34,356 nt of DNA from Vicingaceae bacterium (GCA_018402765.1 JAGYIE010000005.1:81082-115437), one strand, 5' to 3'; numbered from the stretch's first letter, positions 1 to 8,814 are shown. The notes: generated by a model from the sequence alone, not told the origin. Numbers and translations: made by a program.

Positions 1-82
1 GTGCTAAAAATTAACGTAGTTATCAACATTGAGTAGATGAAAAACTGTCTTAAATAAGCCCTAGATAACAAGGTAATATAAC

Positions 83-90
83 TATTTTTG
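83..90 (+). promoter_or_regulatory. Possible -7 promoter element (TATTTTTG) before the amidase operon
   Basis: The octamer TATTTTTG fits the Bacteroidota -7 consensus TAnnTTTG and lies 69 bases before the first ATG of the amidase. I see no TTG at the expected -33 distance, so this is a half-match in AT-rich DNA. The first 159 bases hold nothing else I can support; a divergent gene may start left of the window. Confidence 0.3.
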
Positions 91-159
91 TTGATAGACT
101 AATGCTCTGTAATGAGGCGTCAAAGCTAATTAAATTAAATCAATTTCAGATTTTATCCG

Positions 160-1317
160 ATGAATTCAAAACGACTTTTAATCTTAGTAAGTATACTTCT
201 TTTTAATTTTCAGCTTTCAATTGCTCAAGATTCTGATGATAACTTTTTCGGAGGAATCAAAACAGTAGTCATTGATGCGGGTCATGGAGGAAAGGATGTT
301 GGCTGTTTGGGCTCTGTTGGGCGGGAAAAGGACGTTGCACTATCGATCTCTTTAAAATTGGGAGACTATCTTAAAGAAACATTTCCAAATCTAAACGTAA
401 TTTATACAAGAAAAACAGACGTTTTTATTGAACTAAATGAAAGGGCTAAAATAGCCAATAGGAATAAAGCAGATTTATTTATTTGCATTCATGCAAATGC
501 AGGAAGTTCTTCAGCTTTTGGTACAGAGACCTACGTGATGGGTAACGCTAAGTCAGAAACAAACTTGAAGGCCGCTCAACGTGAGAATGCTTCCATTCTT
601 TTGGAAGAAAATTATGAAGCTAAATATGATAATTTTGATCCAAATTCTGCAGAATCATACATTGCTTTAACCTTGATGCAGAGTGCCTTTCAAGAACAAA
701 GTATCGCTTTTGCCGACAAAGTACAACGTCAGTTTAGAGAGCGAGTTGGAAGAAAGGATAGAGGTGTAAAGCAGGCCCCTTTTCTGGTATTACACCAAAC
801 TACAATGCCTTCAGTTCTTATAGAAACGGGATTCTTAACCAATATTTCTGAAGAAAAGTTTTTAACCTCTGATGTAGGCCAAGATTATCTTGCTTCAGCT
901 ATTTATAGAGCCTTTAAAGAATACAATACGGAGATTGAAAATAGAGCTAAATTGCTTTATGGAGCTGACAAGGTTTCGCAATCTAGAGAAAAGGAAACTC
1001 AACACTCAAAAAAAGATCATCAAAAAAGTACACTTAAACCAACAGTTTCAAATGAAGATGTTACTTTTATGGTCCAATTAGCAACCTCGTCAAAATTGGT
1101 AGAAACCAAACCTGAAAATTTTAAACGATTGGAAGGTGTAACATATTATGAGGCTGGAGGTTTATATAGATATACATACGGAAACGTGGATTCATGGGAT
1201 AGAGCTTATGAATTGCAAAAAGAGGCAGTAGATAAAGGATACAATGACGCATTTATTATTGCGTTTCATAAAGGCAAACGAGTTTCAGTAAATGAAGCTT
1301 TAAAGCTTTTAAAATAA
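160..1317 (+). CDS. N-acetylmuramoyl-L-alanine amidase (Amidase_3 family), secreted
   Basis: This is a zinc-dependent amidase that cleaves the amide bond between N-acetylmuramic acid and the stem peptide of peptidoglycan, outside the inner membrane. Residues 1-22 form a signal peptide ending in Ala-Gln. The catalytic domain spans about 34-250. The motif VIDAGHGG gives His42, REKDVAL gives Glu56, CIHANAG gives His111 and LIETGF gives Glu222, matching the metal ligands and catalytic Glu of AmiA/B/C-type enzymes. A charged linker (about 265-300) leads to a C-terminal domain (about 303-385) that resembles a SPOR-like peptidoglycan-binding module; that part is inference. The gene leads a run of four plus-strand genes, and the MCE gene starts 5 bases after its stop. 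Amidase next to MCE is a layout I know from Bacteroidota. Confidence 0.93.
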   Translation: MNSKRLLILVSILLFNFQLSIAQDSDDNFFGGIKTVVIDAGHGGKDVGCLGSVGREKDVALSISLKLGDYLKETFPNLNVIYTRKTDVFIELNERAKIANRNKADLFICIHANAGSSSAFGTETYVMGNAKSETNLKAAQRENASILLEENYEAKYDNFDPNSAESYIALTLMQSAFQEQSIAFADKVQRQFRERVGRKDRGVKQAPFLVLHQTTMPSVLIETGFLTNISEEKFLTSDVGQDYLASAIYRAFKEYNTEIENRAKLLYGADKVSQSREKETQHSKKDHQKSTLKPTVSNEDVTFMVQLATSSKLVETKPENFKRLEGVTYYEAGGLYRYTYGNVDSWDRAYELQKEAVDKGYNDAFIIAFHKGKRVSVNEALKLLK

Positions 1318-1322
1318 GTAAG

Positions 1323-2324
1323 ATGAAAATTACTAAAGAAGTTAAATTAGGGTTTATTGTTATTTTAGCAATAGGTTTATTTATTTGGGGAGCTAGTTTC
1401 TTAAAAGGTAAGGATATCTTTTCTAAAGATGTCTATTTTTATGGAGTCTACCCTCGAGTCGAAGGATTAGGCGTTTCAAACCCGGTAATTATAAATGGAT
1501 TTAAAGTAGGTCGGGTGAATAAAATCTATTTTCATCCTAATATGAATGGAGACTTAGTTGTTCAGTTTTCTGTAGATGCGAATAAATTTGCTATTCCTAT
1601 AGACACCAGAGCAAGAATTGCTAGTGCGGATATTTTGGGTTCTAAATCTATTGACCTAGTTATTGGGTCATCCATGACGTATGCTAAGTCTGGAGATACA
1701 TTACAATCTGATGTAGAGGCTTCTTTAACAGATGAAGTAAATCAACAAATTTTGCCGTTGAAACGAAAAGCGGAAGATTTAATTCAAACCGTTGATTCTG
1801 CAATTATGGTCGTTAGTGCTATTTTTAATCAAGAAGCAAGGAATGACTTAAGCTCAAGTTTTGGAAGTATTAAAAGATCTTTAGAGACTTTCGAAATGAC
1901 AGCAAAACGAATTGATGCCATGATTGCAGAAGAAAAAGATAAGTTTAGTGCCATCTTTTCAAATGTAGAATCAATTTCTACCAATCTAAAGAACAACAAT
2001 GAAAACTTAACTATTGCCATAGAGAATATTAATCAGATTTCAGATTCATTAGCAAATTCAAATCTGAAAGAAACTATAAATAATGCAGCAGTTGCCATGG
2101 AGTCCGCTGCTAAAGTGCTAAAACAAATTGAAAGTGGAGAGGGGACTGTTGGGGCTTTGCTCAATAACGACACCCTATACACTAATTTAGAAGCTGCATC
2201 TAAGGACTTAGATAAATTATTCTTGGACTTAAGGTTGAATCCTGAAAGGTATGTTCATTTCTCAATTTTTGGCAGAAAGAACAAGGGAAATAAAAAGATA
2301 AAAGCACAGATAAGCAATAAGTAA
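1323..2324 (+). CDS. MCE (MlaD-like) lipid-binding protein anchored in the inner membrane
   Basis: The protein is predicted to be the substrate-binding part of an MCE-type lipid transport system between the inner and outer membranes. One N-terminal transmembrane helix (about 10-27) is followed by a single MCE domain (about 38-115), with the typical pattern of a gated pore loop and a segment running V.INGFKVGRV to ADILGSKSIDLVIG. The remaining two thirds (about 135-320) are Asn-, Ser- and Glu-rich, probably helical or coiled coil, as in many MlaD/PqiB relatives. The 333-residue length suits Bacteroidota MCE proteins. No MlaE permease or MlaF ATPase lies in the window, so the rest of the transporter must be elsewhere. 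It is probably co-transcribed with the amidase upstream and the Fe-S genes downstream. Confidence 0.9.
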   Translation: MKITKEVKLGFIVILAIGLFIWGASFLKGKDIFSKDVYFYGVYPRVEGLGVSNPVIINGFKVGRVNKIYFHPNMNGDLVVQFSVDANKFAIPIDTRARIASADILGSKSIDLVIGSSMTYAKSGDTLQSDVEASLTDEVNQQILPLKRKAEDLIQTVDSAIMVVSAIFNQEARNDLSSSFGSIKRSLETFEMTAKRIDAMIAEEKDKFSAIFSNVESISTNLKNNNENLTIAIENINQISDSLANSNLKETINNAAVAMESAAKVLKQIESGEGTVGALLNNDTLYTNLEAASKDLDKLFLDLRLNPERYVHFSIFGRKNKGNKKIKAQISNK

Positions 2325-2342
2325 ACTACTTGATTTAATCGT

Positions 2343-3668
2343 ATGGATACAGCAAATATTATTTTTATTCTTATAGCAATTGGGGCAATTGCTTTATTCG
2401 CTAAGAATTTAAAAACTATTAATAGAAATATTAATCTGGGAAAAGATGTAGATATTTCTGATAACAAGTCAGAGCGTTGGAAAAAGATGTTAATGATTGC
2501 AATCGGCCAATCGAAAATGGTTAAAAAACCAATTTCTGGGTTCTTGCACATTATTGTTTACGTTGGTTTCATCATAATCAATATTGAAGTTCTTGAGATT
2601 TTAACGGATGGGATTTTTGGAACACACCGATTTTTTGCAAGCTTTTTAGGTCCTCTTTATGATGTACTTATATTTTCATTTGAGTGGTTAGCTTTCCTTG
2701 TTCTAGTTGCTTGTGTTATCTTCCTTATCCGAAGAAACATGCTTTCAATTAGACGATTTGGTTTAAAAGAAATGATGGGATGGCCAAAAACTGATGCAAA
2801 CATCATTTTAGTTGTTGAGGTCTTGTTGATGGGTGCATTTCTTACAATGAATGCTTCAGATTATTTATTGCAAGGACTAAATGCAAATCATTATATAGTT
2901 GCAGGTTCTTACCCAATTAGCGCAAATCTGATAGCACCCCTAATGGATGGGATGTCTATCTCTAGTTTAGTAGCTATTGAGCGTGCAACTTGGTGGTTTC
3001 ACATTATTGGAATTTTTGCTTTCTTGAATTATTTGCCTTATTCTAAGCATTTTCACATTATGTTAGCTTTTCCAAACGTATTTTATTCTAAACTTAATCC
3101 TAAAGGACAGTTTACTAATATGGAATCTGTGAAGAAAGAAGTAGAAATGATGTTTGATCCTGCTGCTGATCCTTATGCTGCGCCTGCAGAGCCTGTAGGT
3201 GAACCTGAGCGATTTGGAGTTAAAGATGTTACAGATTTATCTTGGAAAAGCCTTATGGACGCTTATTCTTGTACTGAATGTGGAAGATGCTCTGAGCAAT
3301 GTCCTGCAAATATTACAGGTAAGCTACTTTCTCCGCGTAAGATCATGATGGATACGCGTGACCGCTTAGAGGAAGTTGGTAAGAATATAGATAAGCATGG
3401 CAAAGATTATTCTGATGGAAAGTCATTGTTAGGTGATTATATCTCTGAAGAAGAACTTTGGGCTTGCACAACATGTAATGCTTGTGTGGAAGCTTGTCCT
3501 GTAAGTATAGATCCGCTTTCGATTATTGTTGAGATGAGAAGATCTTTAATTATGGAAGATTCTAAGGCGCCAAGTGAATTGACTGGTATGCTTAGTAATA
3601 TTGAAAATAATGGAGCTCCTTGGCAGTTTGCAACAGCAGACCGTTTAAATTGGAGAGATGAAAAATAA
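2343..3668 (+). CDS. Membrane-bound (Fe-S) protein with two 4Fe-4S clusters, HdrDE/GlpC-like electron transfer
   Basis: The N-terminal 250 residues contain about five hydrophobic helices (near 4-22, 63-85, 100-122, 150-170 and 215-235) resembling a NarI/HdrE-type membrane domain. The C-terminal part carries two ferredoxin-like motifs, CTECGRCSEQCP from about residue 310 and CTTCNACVEACP from about 375, each able to bind a 4Fe-4S cluster. With the next gene it probably forms an electron-transfer complex at the inner membrane, passing electrons between quinones and an unknown soluble partner. Heterodisulfide reductase, glycolate oxidase and glycerol-3-phosphate dehydrogenase complexes use the same modules. 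The true substrate is unknown to me. It starts with ATG 18 bases after the MCE stop, and the CCG-domain gene follows after 33 bases. Confidence 0.88.
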   Translation: MDTANIIFILIAIGAIALFAKNLKTINRNINLGKDVDISDNKSERWKKMLMIAIGQSKMVKKPISGFLHIIVYVGFIIINIEVLEILTDGIFGTHRFFASFLGPLYDVLIFSFEWLAFLVLVACVIFLIRRNMLSIRRFGLKEMMGWPKTDANIILVVEVLLMGAFLTMNASDYLLQGLNANHYIVAGSYPISANLIAPLMDGMSISSLVAIERATWWFHIIGIFAFLNYLPYSKHFHIMLAFPNVFYSKLNPKGQFTNMESVKKEVEMMFDPAADPYAAPAEPVGEPERFGVKDVTDLSWKSLMDAYSCTECGRCSEQCPANITGKLLSPRKIMMDTRDRLEEVGKNIDKHGKDYSDGKSLLGDYISEEELWACTTCNACVEACPVSIDPLSIIVEMRRSLIMEDSKAPSELTGMLSNIENNGAPWQFATADRLNWRDEK

Positions 3669-3701
3669 TAGAAATTACTAGAAGATAAATAGAGTATAAA
3701 G

Positions 3702-4496
3702 ATGAGCGAGCAATCGATGAATGTAAATACAATGGCTGAAATGATGGCCAAAGGTGAGACTGCAGACGTATTATTTTGGGTAGGATGTGCAGGAAGTTTT
3801 GATGATAGAGCCAAAAAAATTACTCGTGCTTTTGTTAAAATATTGAATCATGTTGGTGTAAACTTTGCTGTATTAGGGACTGAGGAAAGTTGTACGGGAG
3901 ATCCTGCAAAAAGAGCAGGAAATGAATTTTTGTTTCAAATGCAAGCAATGGGAAATATCCAAGTGCTGAATGCTTATGAGGTAAAAAAGATTGTGACCAC
4001 TTGTCCGCATTGTTTTAATACTTTAAAAAATGAATATCCTTCTTTGGGAGGTGATTATAATGTGATGCACCACTCTCAATTTTTACAAGAGTTAATAAAT
4101 GACGGAAGGCTTACCATAGAAGGAGGAGCCTTTAAAGGAAAGAAAATAACTTTTCATGATCCGTGTTATCTAGGAAGAGCAAATGATGTTTACGAAGCTC
4201 CAAGGAGCCTAATTGAAAAATTGGATGCAGAGTTAGTAGAAATGAAAAGATGCAAAAGTAAAGGGTTGTGCTGTGGTGCCGGTGGTGCTCAAATGTTTAA
4301 AGAAGCAGAGCCTGGTAACAAAGAAATTAATGTTGAAAGAACAGAAGAAGCATTGGAAACGAAGAGTGATATTGTCGCTGTAGGTTGCCCATTCTGCATG
4401 ACGATGATGACTGACGGTGTTAAGAATAAGAATAAAGAAGAAGATGTGCTTGTATATGATTTATCAGAATTGATAGCTCAAGCGAATGACTTATAA
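3702..4496 (+). CDS. CCG-domain (Fe-S)-binding protein, HdrD/GlpC/LutA-like
   Basis: This soluble protein has two cysteine-rich CCG domains. The first (about 22-110) has WVGCAGS, ESCTGDPA and CPHCFNTL. The second (about 145-250) has HDPCYLGR, CCGAGGAQM and GCPFCMTM. CCG domains bind the unusual (non-cubane) iron-sulfur clusters or catalytic thiols of HdrB/HdrD and relatives, including the LutA/GlpC group. In HdrD and GlpC the ferredoxin and CCG parts sit in one chain; here they are split between this gene and its upstream neighbour, which argues that the two act as one complex. It is the last gene before a strong terminator at 4521. The physiological electron donor and acceptor cannot be read from the sequence. 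Confidence 0.9.
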   Translation: MSEQSMNVNTMAEMMAKGETADVLFWVGCAGSFDDRAKKITRAFVKILNHVGVNFAVLGTEESCTGDPAKRAGNEFLFQMQAMGNIQVLNAYEVKKIVTTCPHCFNTLKNEYPSLGGDYNVMHHSQFLQELINDGRLTIEGGAFKGKKITFHDPCYLGRANDVYEAPRSLIEKLDAELVEMKRCKSKGLCCGAGGAQMFKEAEPGNKEINVERTEEALETKSDIVAVGCPFCMTMMTDGVKNKNKEEDVLVYDLSELIAQANDL

Positions 4497-4520
4497 AACA
4501 TACATTAGAATTAGTGGTAT

Positions 4521-4558
4521 AAAAAAGGGAATTCAATGATTTGAATTCCCTTTTTTTT
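4521..4558. terminator. Strong bidirectional rho-independent terminator
   Basis: A perfect inverted repeat (4521-4536 against 4541-4556, loop TGAT) has A-run and T-run flanks on both sides, so it can end transcription of the Fe-S operon on the plus strand and of the kelch gene on the minus strand. Confidence 0.92.
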
Positions 4559-4572
4559 GTGCCGAATAGAAA

Positions 4573-5772
4573 CTATCGGTTTATTATTAATTTCTTAGTA
4601 GAGCTAAATCCATTTGTTAAAACTTGAATAAGATAGGTGCCTTCAGCTAATGCAGAACAGTCTATTTGCGAATCCTTTCTGTTCAGATTTTTTCTCATCA
4701 TTATTTCACCTGTAATCGAATAAATAGTATAAATAGCTTGTGTTTCGTTCTCTAAATTTAAAGTAAAATTATTCTTAGCAGGACTTGGAAAAATAGTCCA
4801 ATTCACTTCACTTATTTTTTGATTTTTTGTGGAAGTAATTAGTGGTTTAAATGACCAAACTGAATTTAAGCTAGCAGATGAAGAATCAAATCCACCCACT
4901 AGATATCCAATATTACCAATAGTAAAGTATGCAGATGATGATCTTCTAGCGCCTGAGAAGCTTGGCATTGGGGTCCATGTATCTTGATTTGGATTGTATG
5001 CATAATAATCATTTAAAACATTCCCTGTAACCAATTGATGTCCGCCACCAACTATTATATCTTCTCCAACATTTATAGACGCAGCATTCAATCTAGGTTG
5101 TCCTGGGAAACTAGTTTTTTGAGACCAAGTATTTGTGTTCGGATTATACGCCCAAAGAGCACCATGCATTGAGCTACCAGTATGGCCATGTGTGATGTAT
5201 AGTAAACTGTCAGTACCAAAAAAGGAGGCTCCTGAAGTAGCACCTAATGGTATATTTGCTTGTCTAGTCCATGTGTCTGTATTTGGATCATACTCCCACA
5301 TTTGGTTAGAATATGGAGTGCTGCTGTTTAATGTACCACCGACTACATAGCCTTTACCATTTAGGCTAACTCCTTTAGCTCCTCTAGTACCATAGCCTGG
5401 ATAATTAGCTCTTATAACCCAACCATCAACGGATGGAACATATTCTGCAAAATCGAAATAGGTAGTTGTTCCATCATAGCCTCCACCTGCATACACTCTA
5501 TTTCCAATAGAAAAGGAAAAACCGTTATTTCTTCCTGCTCCTGGAAAACTGGATTTGGCTGTCTATGAATTTAGAATTGGATCATATTCATAAAGGGTAT
5601 TGGAATTTGAAGCTGTTGAACTTCTCCCAAAAACAATATAGCCTTTGTTTCCTGAACTCATTCCTGTAACTACAGATTTCGCTGTTGGAATATTTGTTCT
5701 TTGTACCCAAACTTGAGCATACATGCTTGCAGAAAAGCAAATACTAACAAACGTTAATATATATGGTTTCAT
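4573..5772 (-). pseudogene. Kelch-repeat T9SS cargo protein, interrupted by an in-frame TAG at a conserved Trp codon
   Basis: Read from ATG at 5772, the frame encodes a signal peptide (about 1-19, ending in Ala-Gln), kelch-type repeats of the form YDPN..TW..... followed by GGG or VGG, and a T9SS type A sorting tail (about the last 75 residues, with TIFPSPAKNN and a basic end). The frame is broken by TAG at 5563-5565, after residue 69 (YDPILNS). Reading through it gives TAKSSFPGAGRNNGF, in phase with the rest. The other repeats read TDTWTRQ, TNTWSQK and QDTWTPM, so the stop replaces the conserved Trp: one G-to-A change in TGG. Without that stop it is a 399-residue protein. GTG at 5496 is not a likely real start, since it lies inside a repeat and lacks the signal peptide. 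TAG is a true stop elsewhere here (surE, Smr gene). A sequencing error is possible. Confidence 0.82.
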
Positions 5773-5837
5773 AATTCTTTATGATTAATTAGTAAGAGGT
5801 TTTGTTATTTCAATAAATCGCAAAATATGAAATTTCG

Positions 5838-6329
5838 TCAAAGTTGTCTAGGAAAAATATATTGAGATAAAATTGCACTATTAAAGCTAACTTCTTTCCA
5901 TGAGTCAATATCAAAATCTAATACACCAACTCCTGAAGTGGGTAAGTGTCCTATCGAATCCCCTGAATAGTAATCAATAAGAAAGGTTTGAGTTGGATTA
6001 TGGCCAAAAATTAGTACTGTGGAATTACAATCATTAATTTGTTCAATGAATGATCGCATAAAAGAAGGAGATGCATCATAAAGCGCCGCATCTCCTTTAA
6101 TATTCTTTTTATCAAATTTTAATATCTCACAAAATAATTTAGCTGTTGATATTGCTCTATCTGCAGTGCTTGAGTAAACTAAATCTATTTTCGGAATAGT
6201 TTCCTTTAAAGAATTTGCTACTAATTCGGCATCGCTTATTCCCCGCTCATCAAGCTTTCTGATGAAATCAGATCGTCCTGATATTCCCACTTGAGCCTTT
6301 GCATGCCGAATTAAAACCAGCCGCTTCAT
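5838..6329 (-). CDS. sixA: Phosphohistidine phosphatase SixA-like (histidine phosphatase superfamily)
   Basis: A 163-residue member of the histidine phosphatase (phosphoglycerate mutase-like) superfamily. The catalytic motif LIRHAKA puts the phospho-accepting His at residue 9, next to Arg8. YSSTADRAISTA supplies the conserved Arg of the phosphate pocket, and LIFGHNPT contains the second His at about residue 110. SixA of Escherichia coli removes phosphate from phosphohistidine proteins. In Bacteroidota the substrate is not established, so the name gives the family and not a proven activity. ATG at 6329 lies 3 bases after the stop of the TerB-like gene, so the two are probably one transcript. 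Confidence 0.88.
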   Translation of the reverse strand: MKRLVLIRHAKAQVGISGRSDFIRKLDERGISDAELVANSLKETIPKIDLVYSSTADRAISTAKLFCEILKFDKKNIKGDAALYDASPSFMRSFIEQINDCNSTVLIFGHNPTQTFLIDYYSGDSIGHLPTSGVGVLDFDIDSWKEVSFNSAILSQYIFPRQL

Positions 6330-6332
6330 TTG

Positions 6333-6800
6333 TTATTCTCCAATCTTTGGGTTAAAACTTTCCTTTTCAATCTTATTCATAAATATAGGTAGTAAAAAAT
6401 ACTCAAGTACAGATGAATTAGATGCAAAAATATGCTTGGCAAAACTTTTTAAACTTGCTGTCAATTCTTTAGCGTATACCTGATTTAGCTTTGGTAAAAC
6501 TTGGTTTAACTCAACTAATTTGGCTTCCAAATATGCTTCTTTTTCTCTTTGACCTTCAGGTAATTTAGCTAACTCTTCTTCAAATGCTTCAACAAAAAAG
6601 GATTCCGCTTTAACATAAAAATTGTGTAAAATTTCTGGTGAAGTGTAGGTTCTCATATGTGAGAGTTTAATGGACTCTGCTTTTTCATCTTTACTTACTT
6701 CGCCATCATCAGAAATTGCAGCTAGAAGTGCAACTATTGCAGGTGATTTTAGTAAAATAATTCTATCTTCTTCGTTTAATTGCTCAATTTCTGTTGGCAT
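6333..6800 (-). CDS. TerB-like acidic helical protein of unknown function
   Basis: A 155-residue cytosolic protein with no signal peptide or membrane segment. Residues about 20-45 (VALLAAISDDGEVSKDEK) resemble the acidic metal-binding segment of TerB-like domains (pattern A..aDGe....E), and the rest is predicted to be all-helical and charged. I assign TerB-like fold only by this pattern; no precise function can be given. It precedes sixA by 3 bases, and its promoter region is shared with the divergent arfB. Confidence 0.72.
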   Translation of the reverse strand: MPTEIEQLNEEDRIILLKSPAIVALLAAISDDGEVSKDEKAESIKLSHMRTYTSPEILHNFYVKAESFFVEAFEEELAKLPEGQREKEAYLEAKLVELNQVLPKLNQVYAKELTASLKSFAKHIFASNSSVLEYFLLPIFMNKIEKESFNPKIGE

Positions 6801-6826
6801 TCTATTTTTTTTAAAGGTTATTCACG

Positions 6827-6834
6827 CAAATATA
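6827..6834 (-). promoter_or_regulatory. Possible -7 element (TATATTTG) for the TerB-like gene and sixA
   Basis: On the minus strand the octamer TATATTTG fits TAnnTTTG and lies 27 bases before the ATG at 6800. No clear -33 TTG is seen. Confidence 0.35.
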
Positions 6835-6837
6835 ATT

Positions 6838-6845
6838 TAGTTTTG
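6838..6845 (+). promoter_or_regulatory. Possible -7 element (TAGTTTTG) for arfB
   Basis: TAGTTTTG fits the Bacteroidota -7 consensus and ends 31 bases before the arfB start. It lies almost back to back with the minus-strand element at 6827-6834, so the two genes would have abutting divergent promoters. No -33 TTG at the usual distance. Confidence 0.4.
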
Positions 6846-6876
6846 TTAGAAATTTATAGGAACTATTATAAAGATT

Positions 6877-7281
6877 ATGGCAAAGTATTCCTTTGAGTTG
6901 AATAATGAGCTTGTATTTAAGACGAGCAGAAGTGGAGGTAAAGGCGGCCAAAACGTAAATAAAACAGAGACAAAAGTTCAGTTACTATTTATAGTAGACG
7001 CTTCTACCGTTTTAACTGCTTATGAAAAACAGCTTATTCAACTGCGGCTTGCTAATCGAATTAATCAACAAGGCGCTCTTCAGCTAAGTTCAAGTGAAAC
7101 AAGAAGTCAATTGGCTAACAAAGATGTTGTAATCAACTTATTTTATGAGTTAGTTAATGCAGCGTTATTTGTCAAGAAAAAACGCAAAATTAGTAAGCCC
7201 TCAAAAGCGGCAATAAGAAAACGAATTGAGGCCAAAAAACGTCAAGCTAAGAAGAAAGAAAATCGAAAGAAAAACTTTTAA
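6877..7281 (+). CDS. arfB: Peptidyl-tRNA hydrolase ArfB (YaeJ-type ribosome rescue factor)
   Basis: A 134-residue release-factor-like protein that hydrolyses peptidyl-tRNA on ribosomes stalled at mRNA ends. The GGQ catalytic loop sits at residues 23-25 in SGGKGGQNVNKTETKVQL, the usual N-terminal position for ArfB. The last 35 residues are very rich in Lys and Arg, matching the basic tail that enters the empty mRNA channel of stalled ribosomes. There is no codon-recognition domain, which separates it from RF1/RF2. It ends tail to tail with the pseudouridine synthase gene, sharing the four bases TTAA at 7278-7281. Confidence 0.95.
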   Translation: MAKYSFELNNELVFKTSRSGGKGGQNVNKTETKVQLLFIVDASTVLTAYEKQLIQLRLANRINQQGALQLSSSETRSQLANKDVVINLFYELVNAALFVKKKRKISKPSKAAIRKRIEAKKRQAKKKENRKKNF

Positions 7282-7955
7282 CTGCAAGCATTCCAGATTA
7301 CTTCATTCGGTGTAGGAGCTATAATTTCTATTATCTCTTTAGTTACAGGATGTGTGAAGTTTATTTTTCTGGCATGCAAGTGAATAGATGCATCATGATT
7401 TGTGCGATCAAATCCATATTTTACATCACCTTTAATCGGACTGCCGATAGTGGACAGTTGCACTCTAATCTGATGGTGTCTTCCAGTAAAAGGAGTAACC
7501 TCTAATAGAAAGTAGCGGTCTAACTTTTTAATTACTTCATACTTAAGCGTAGATTCTTTGCTATCCTTGTATTCGTGCGCATAAGCATAAGACTTATTCT
7601 TTTGTCTATTTCTTAACAAGTGATGGGTAATGGTTTCTATTTGTTTAGGCGGCTGATTTTTGACTACTGCCCAATAGGTTTTTTGCACTTCTTTATCTTG
7701 AAATTGGGCATTCATTCGAGCTAGAGCTTTACTAGTTTTTGCAAAGAGCACAATACCGCTTACAGGTCTGTCTATTCGGTGAATAGTACCAACAAAAGCA
7801 TCTCCTGGCTTATTGTATTTTTCTTTTAAATGAGCGGCTACTATTTCATTGAGCGGCTCATCACCTGTTTTATCTCCTTGAACGATATCTCCTGAAATTT
7901 TATTGATTGCAATAAGGTGATTGTCCTCGAATAGAATTTCTAATTTTCTTGACAT
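7278..7955 (-). CDS. RNA pseudouridine synthase, RluA family without S4 domain
   Basis: The enzyme isomerises uridine to pseudouridine in rRNA or tRNA. The family signature HRIDRPVSG contains the catalytic Asp62, and the later motifs KTYWAVV, LLEVTPFTGRHHQIRVQL and IHLHARKI are typical of the RluA group. At 225 residues it lacks an N-terminal S4 domain, so it is closer to RluA/TruC-like short forms than to RluD. The target base cannot be decided from sequence. It follows panB by only 2 bases and is probably co-transcribed with it. Confidence 0.92.
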   Translation of the reverse strand: MSRKLEILFEDNHLIAINKISGDIVQGDKTGDEPLNEIVAAHLKEKYNKPGDAFVGTIHRIDRPVSGIVLFAKTSKALARMNAQFQDKEVQKTYWAVVKNQPPKQIETITHHLLRNRQKNKSYAYAHEYKDSKESTLKYEVIKKLDRYFLLEVTPFTGRHHQIRVQLSTIGSPIKGDVKYGFDRTNHDASIHLHARKINFTHPVTKEIIEIIAPTPNEVIWNACS

Positions 7956-7957
7956 AT

Positions 7958-8779
7958 TTAATATTGCTCTTTTTCATTTGGAAAATCTTTCGATTTCACA
8001 TCTTTTATATAATTCATTACTGAGCTTTCTATTTGCTCGTAAAGATTATTGTATCTTCTTATGAATCTAGGATTAAACTCGTTAGTGATTCCAAGTAAGT
8101 CATGAATAACCAACACTTGGCCATCTACACCATTTCCGGCTCCAATTCCTATTATCGGTATAACCACAGATTCAGCTACTTGCTTAGCCAAGTGCGCAGG
8201 AATTTTTTCTAATACAATGCTAAAACATCCTGCTTCTTCCAACAATTTGGCATCAGCTAAAAGTTTTTGAGCTTCTTCTTGCTCTTTAGCTCTAACCACA
8301 TAGGTACCAAATTTATATATCGATTGGGGCGTAAGTCCCAAATGTCCCATAACAGGAATTCCTGCTGACAAAATTCGTTGAATCGATTCTAAAATTTCGC
8401 TGCCACCTTCCATTTTTACTGCATGAGCACCCGACTCTTTCATTATTCGGATGGCTGAGGACAAGGCCTCTTTTGAGTTTCCTTGATATGTTCCGAAAGG
8501 TAAATCAATTACAACTAAACAATGTTCTATTGCTCTTACTACAGAAGAGGCGTGATAAATCATCTGGTCTAAGGTTATTGGTAATGTTGTTTCATGACCC
8601 GCCATAACATTTGATGCAGAATCACCTACCAATATAATGTCAATGCCTGCCTGGTCTACTATTTTTGCCATGGAGTAGTCGTACGCAGTTAACATAGAGA
8701 TTTTCTCTCCCTTAGTTTTCATTTCTTGAAGGGTATGCGTAGTGATCCTTTTTGAATTTTTTGATTTAGCTGTAGACAT
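7958..8779 (-). CDS. panB: 3-methyl-2-oxobutanoate hydroxymethyltransferase
   Basis: PanB transfers a hydroxymethyl group from 5,10-methylenetetrahydrofolate to 2-oxoisovalerate, giving ketopantoate for pantothenate and coenzyme A synthesis. The 273-residue length is normal. Family motifs are visible in order: [19 protein letters not shown] near residue 30, [20 protein letters not shown] near 50-70 (metal-binding Asp), AVKMEGG near 113-120, [10 protein letters not shown] near 144, and [20 protein letters not shown] near 209-228. It stands alone as a pantothenate gene here; panC and panD are not in the window. The pseudouridine synthase gene begins 2 bases downstream. Confidence 0.97.
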   Translation of the reverse strand: MSTAKSKNSKRITTHTLQEMKTKGEKISMLTAYDYSMAKIVDQAGIDIILVGDSASNVMAGHETTLPITLDQMIYHASSVVRAIEHCLVVIDLPFGTYQGNSKEALSSAIRIMKESGAHAVKMEGGSEILESIQRILSAGIPVMGHLGLTPQSIYKFGTYVVRAKEQEEAQKLLADAKLLEEAGCFSIVLEKIPAHLAKQVAESVVIPIIGIGAGNGVDGQVLVIHDLLGITNEFNPRFIRRYNNLYEQIESSVMNYIKDVKSKDFPNEKEQY

Positions 8780-8814
8780 AGTTTAGATTTAGTGTGTCTA
8801 ATATCTTGAAAAAA

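Noticed and set aside
1-159. A short coding gene at the left edge
   Set aside because: No open frame with a plausible start or family signal was found; only a weak -7 match is present.
5497-5565. Reading the kelch region as two separate genes, with a second start at GTG 5496
   Set aside because: The start lies inside a kelch repeat, has no signal peptide though the product carries a T9SS tail, and the frame continues without shift across the TAG, so one broken gene is the better reading.
5563-5565. TAG recoded as an amino acid in this genome
   Set aside because: surE (15268), the DUF2279-like gene (24903) and the Smr gene (26066) end with TAG exactly where their families end, so TAG is a normal stop here.
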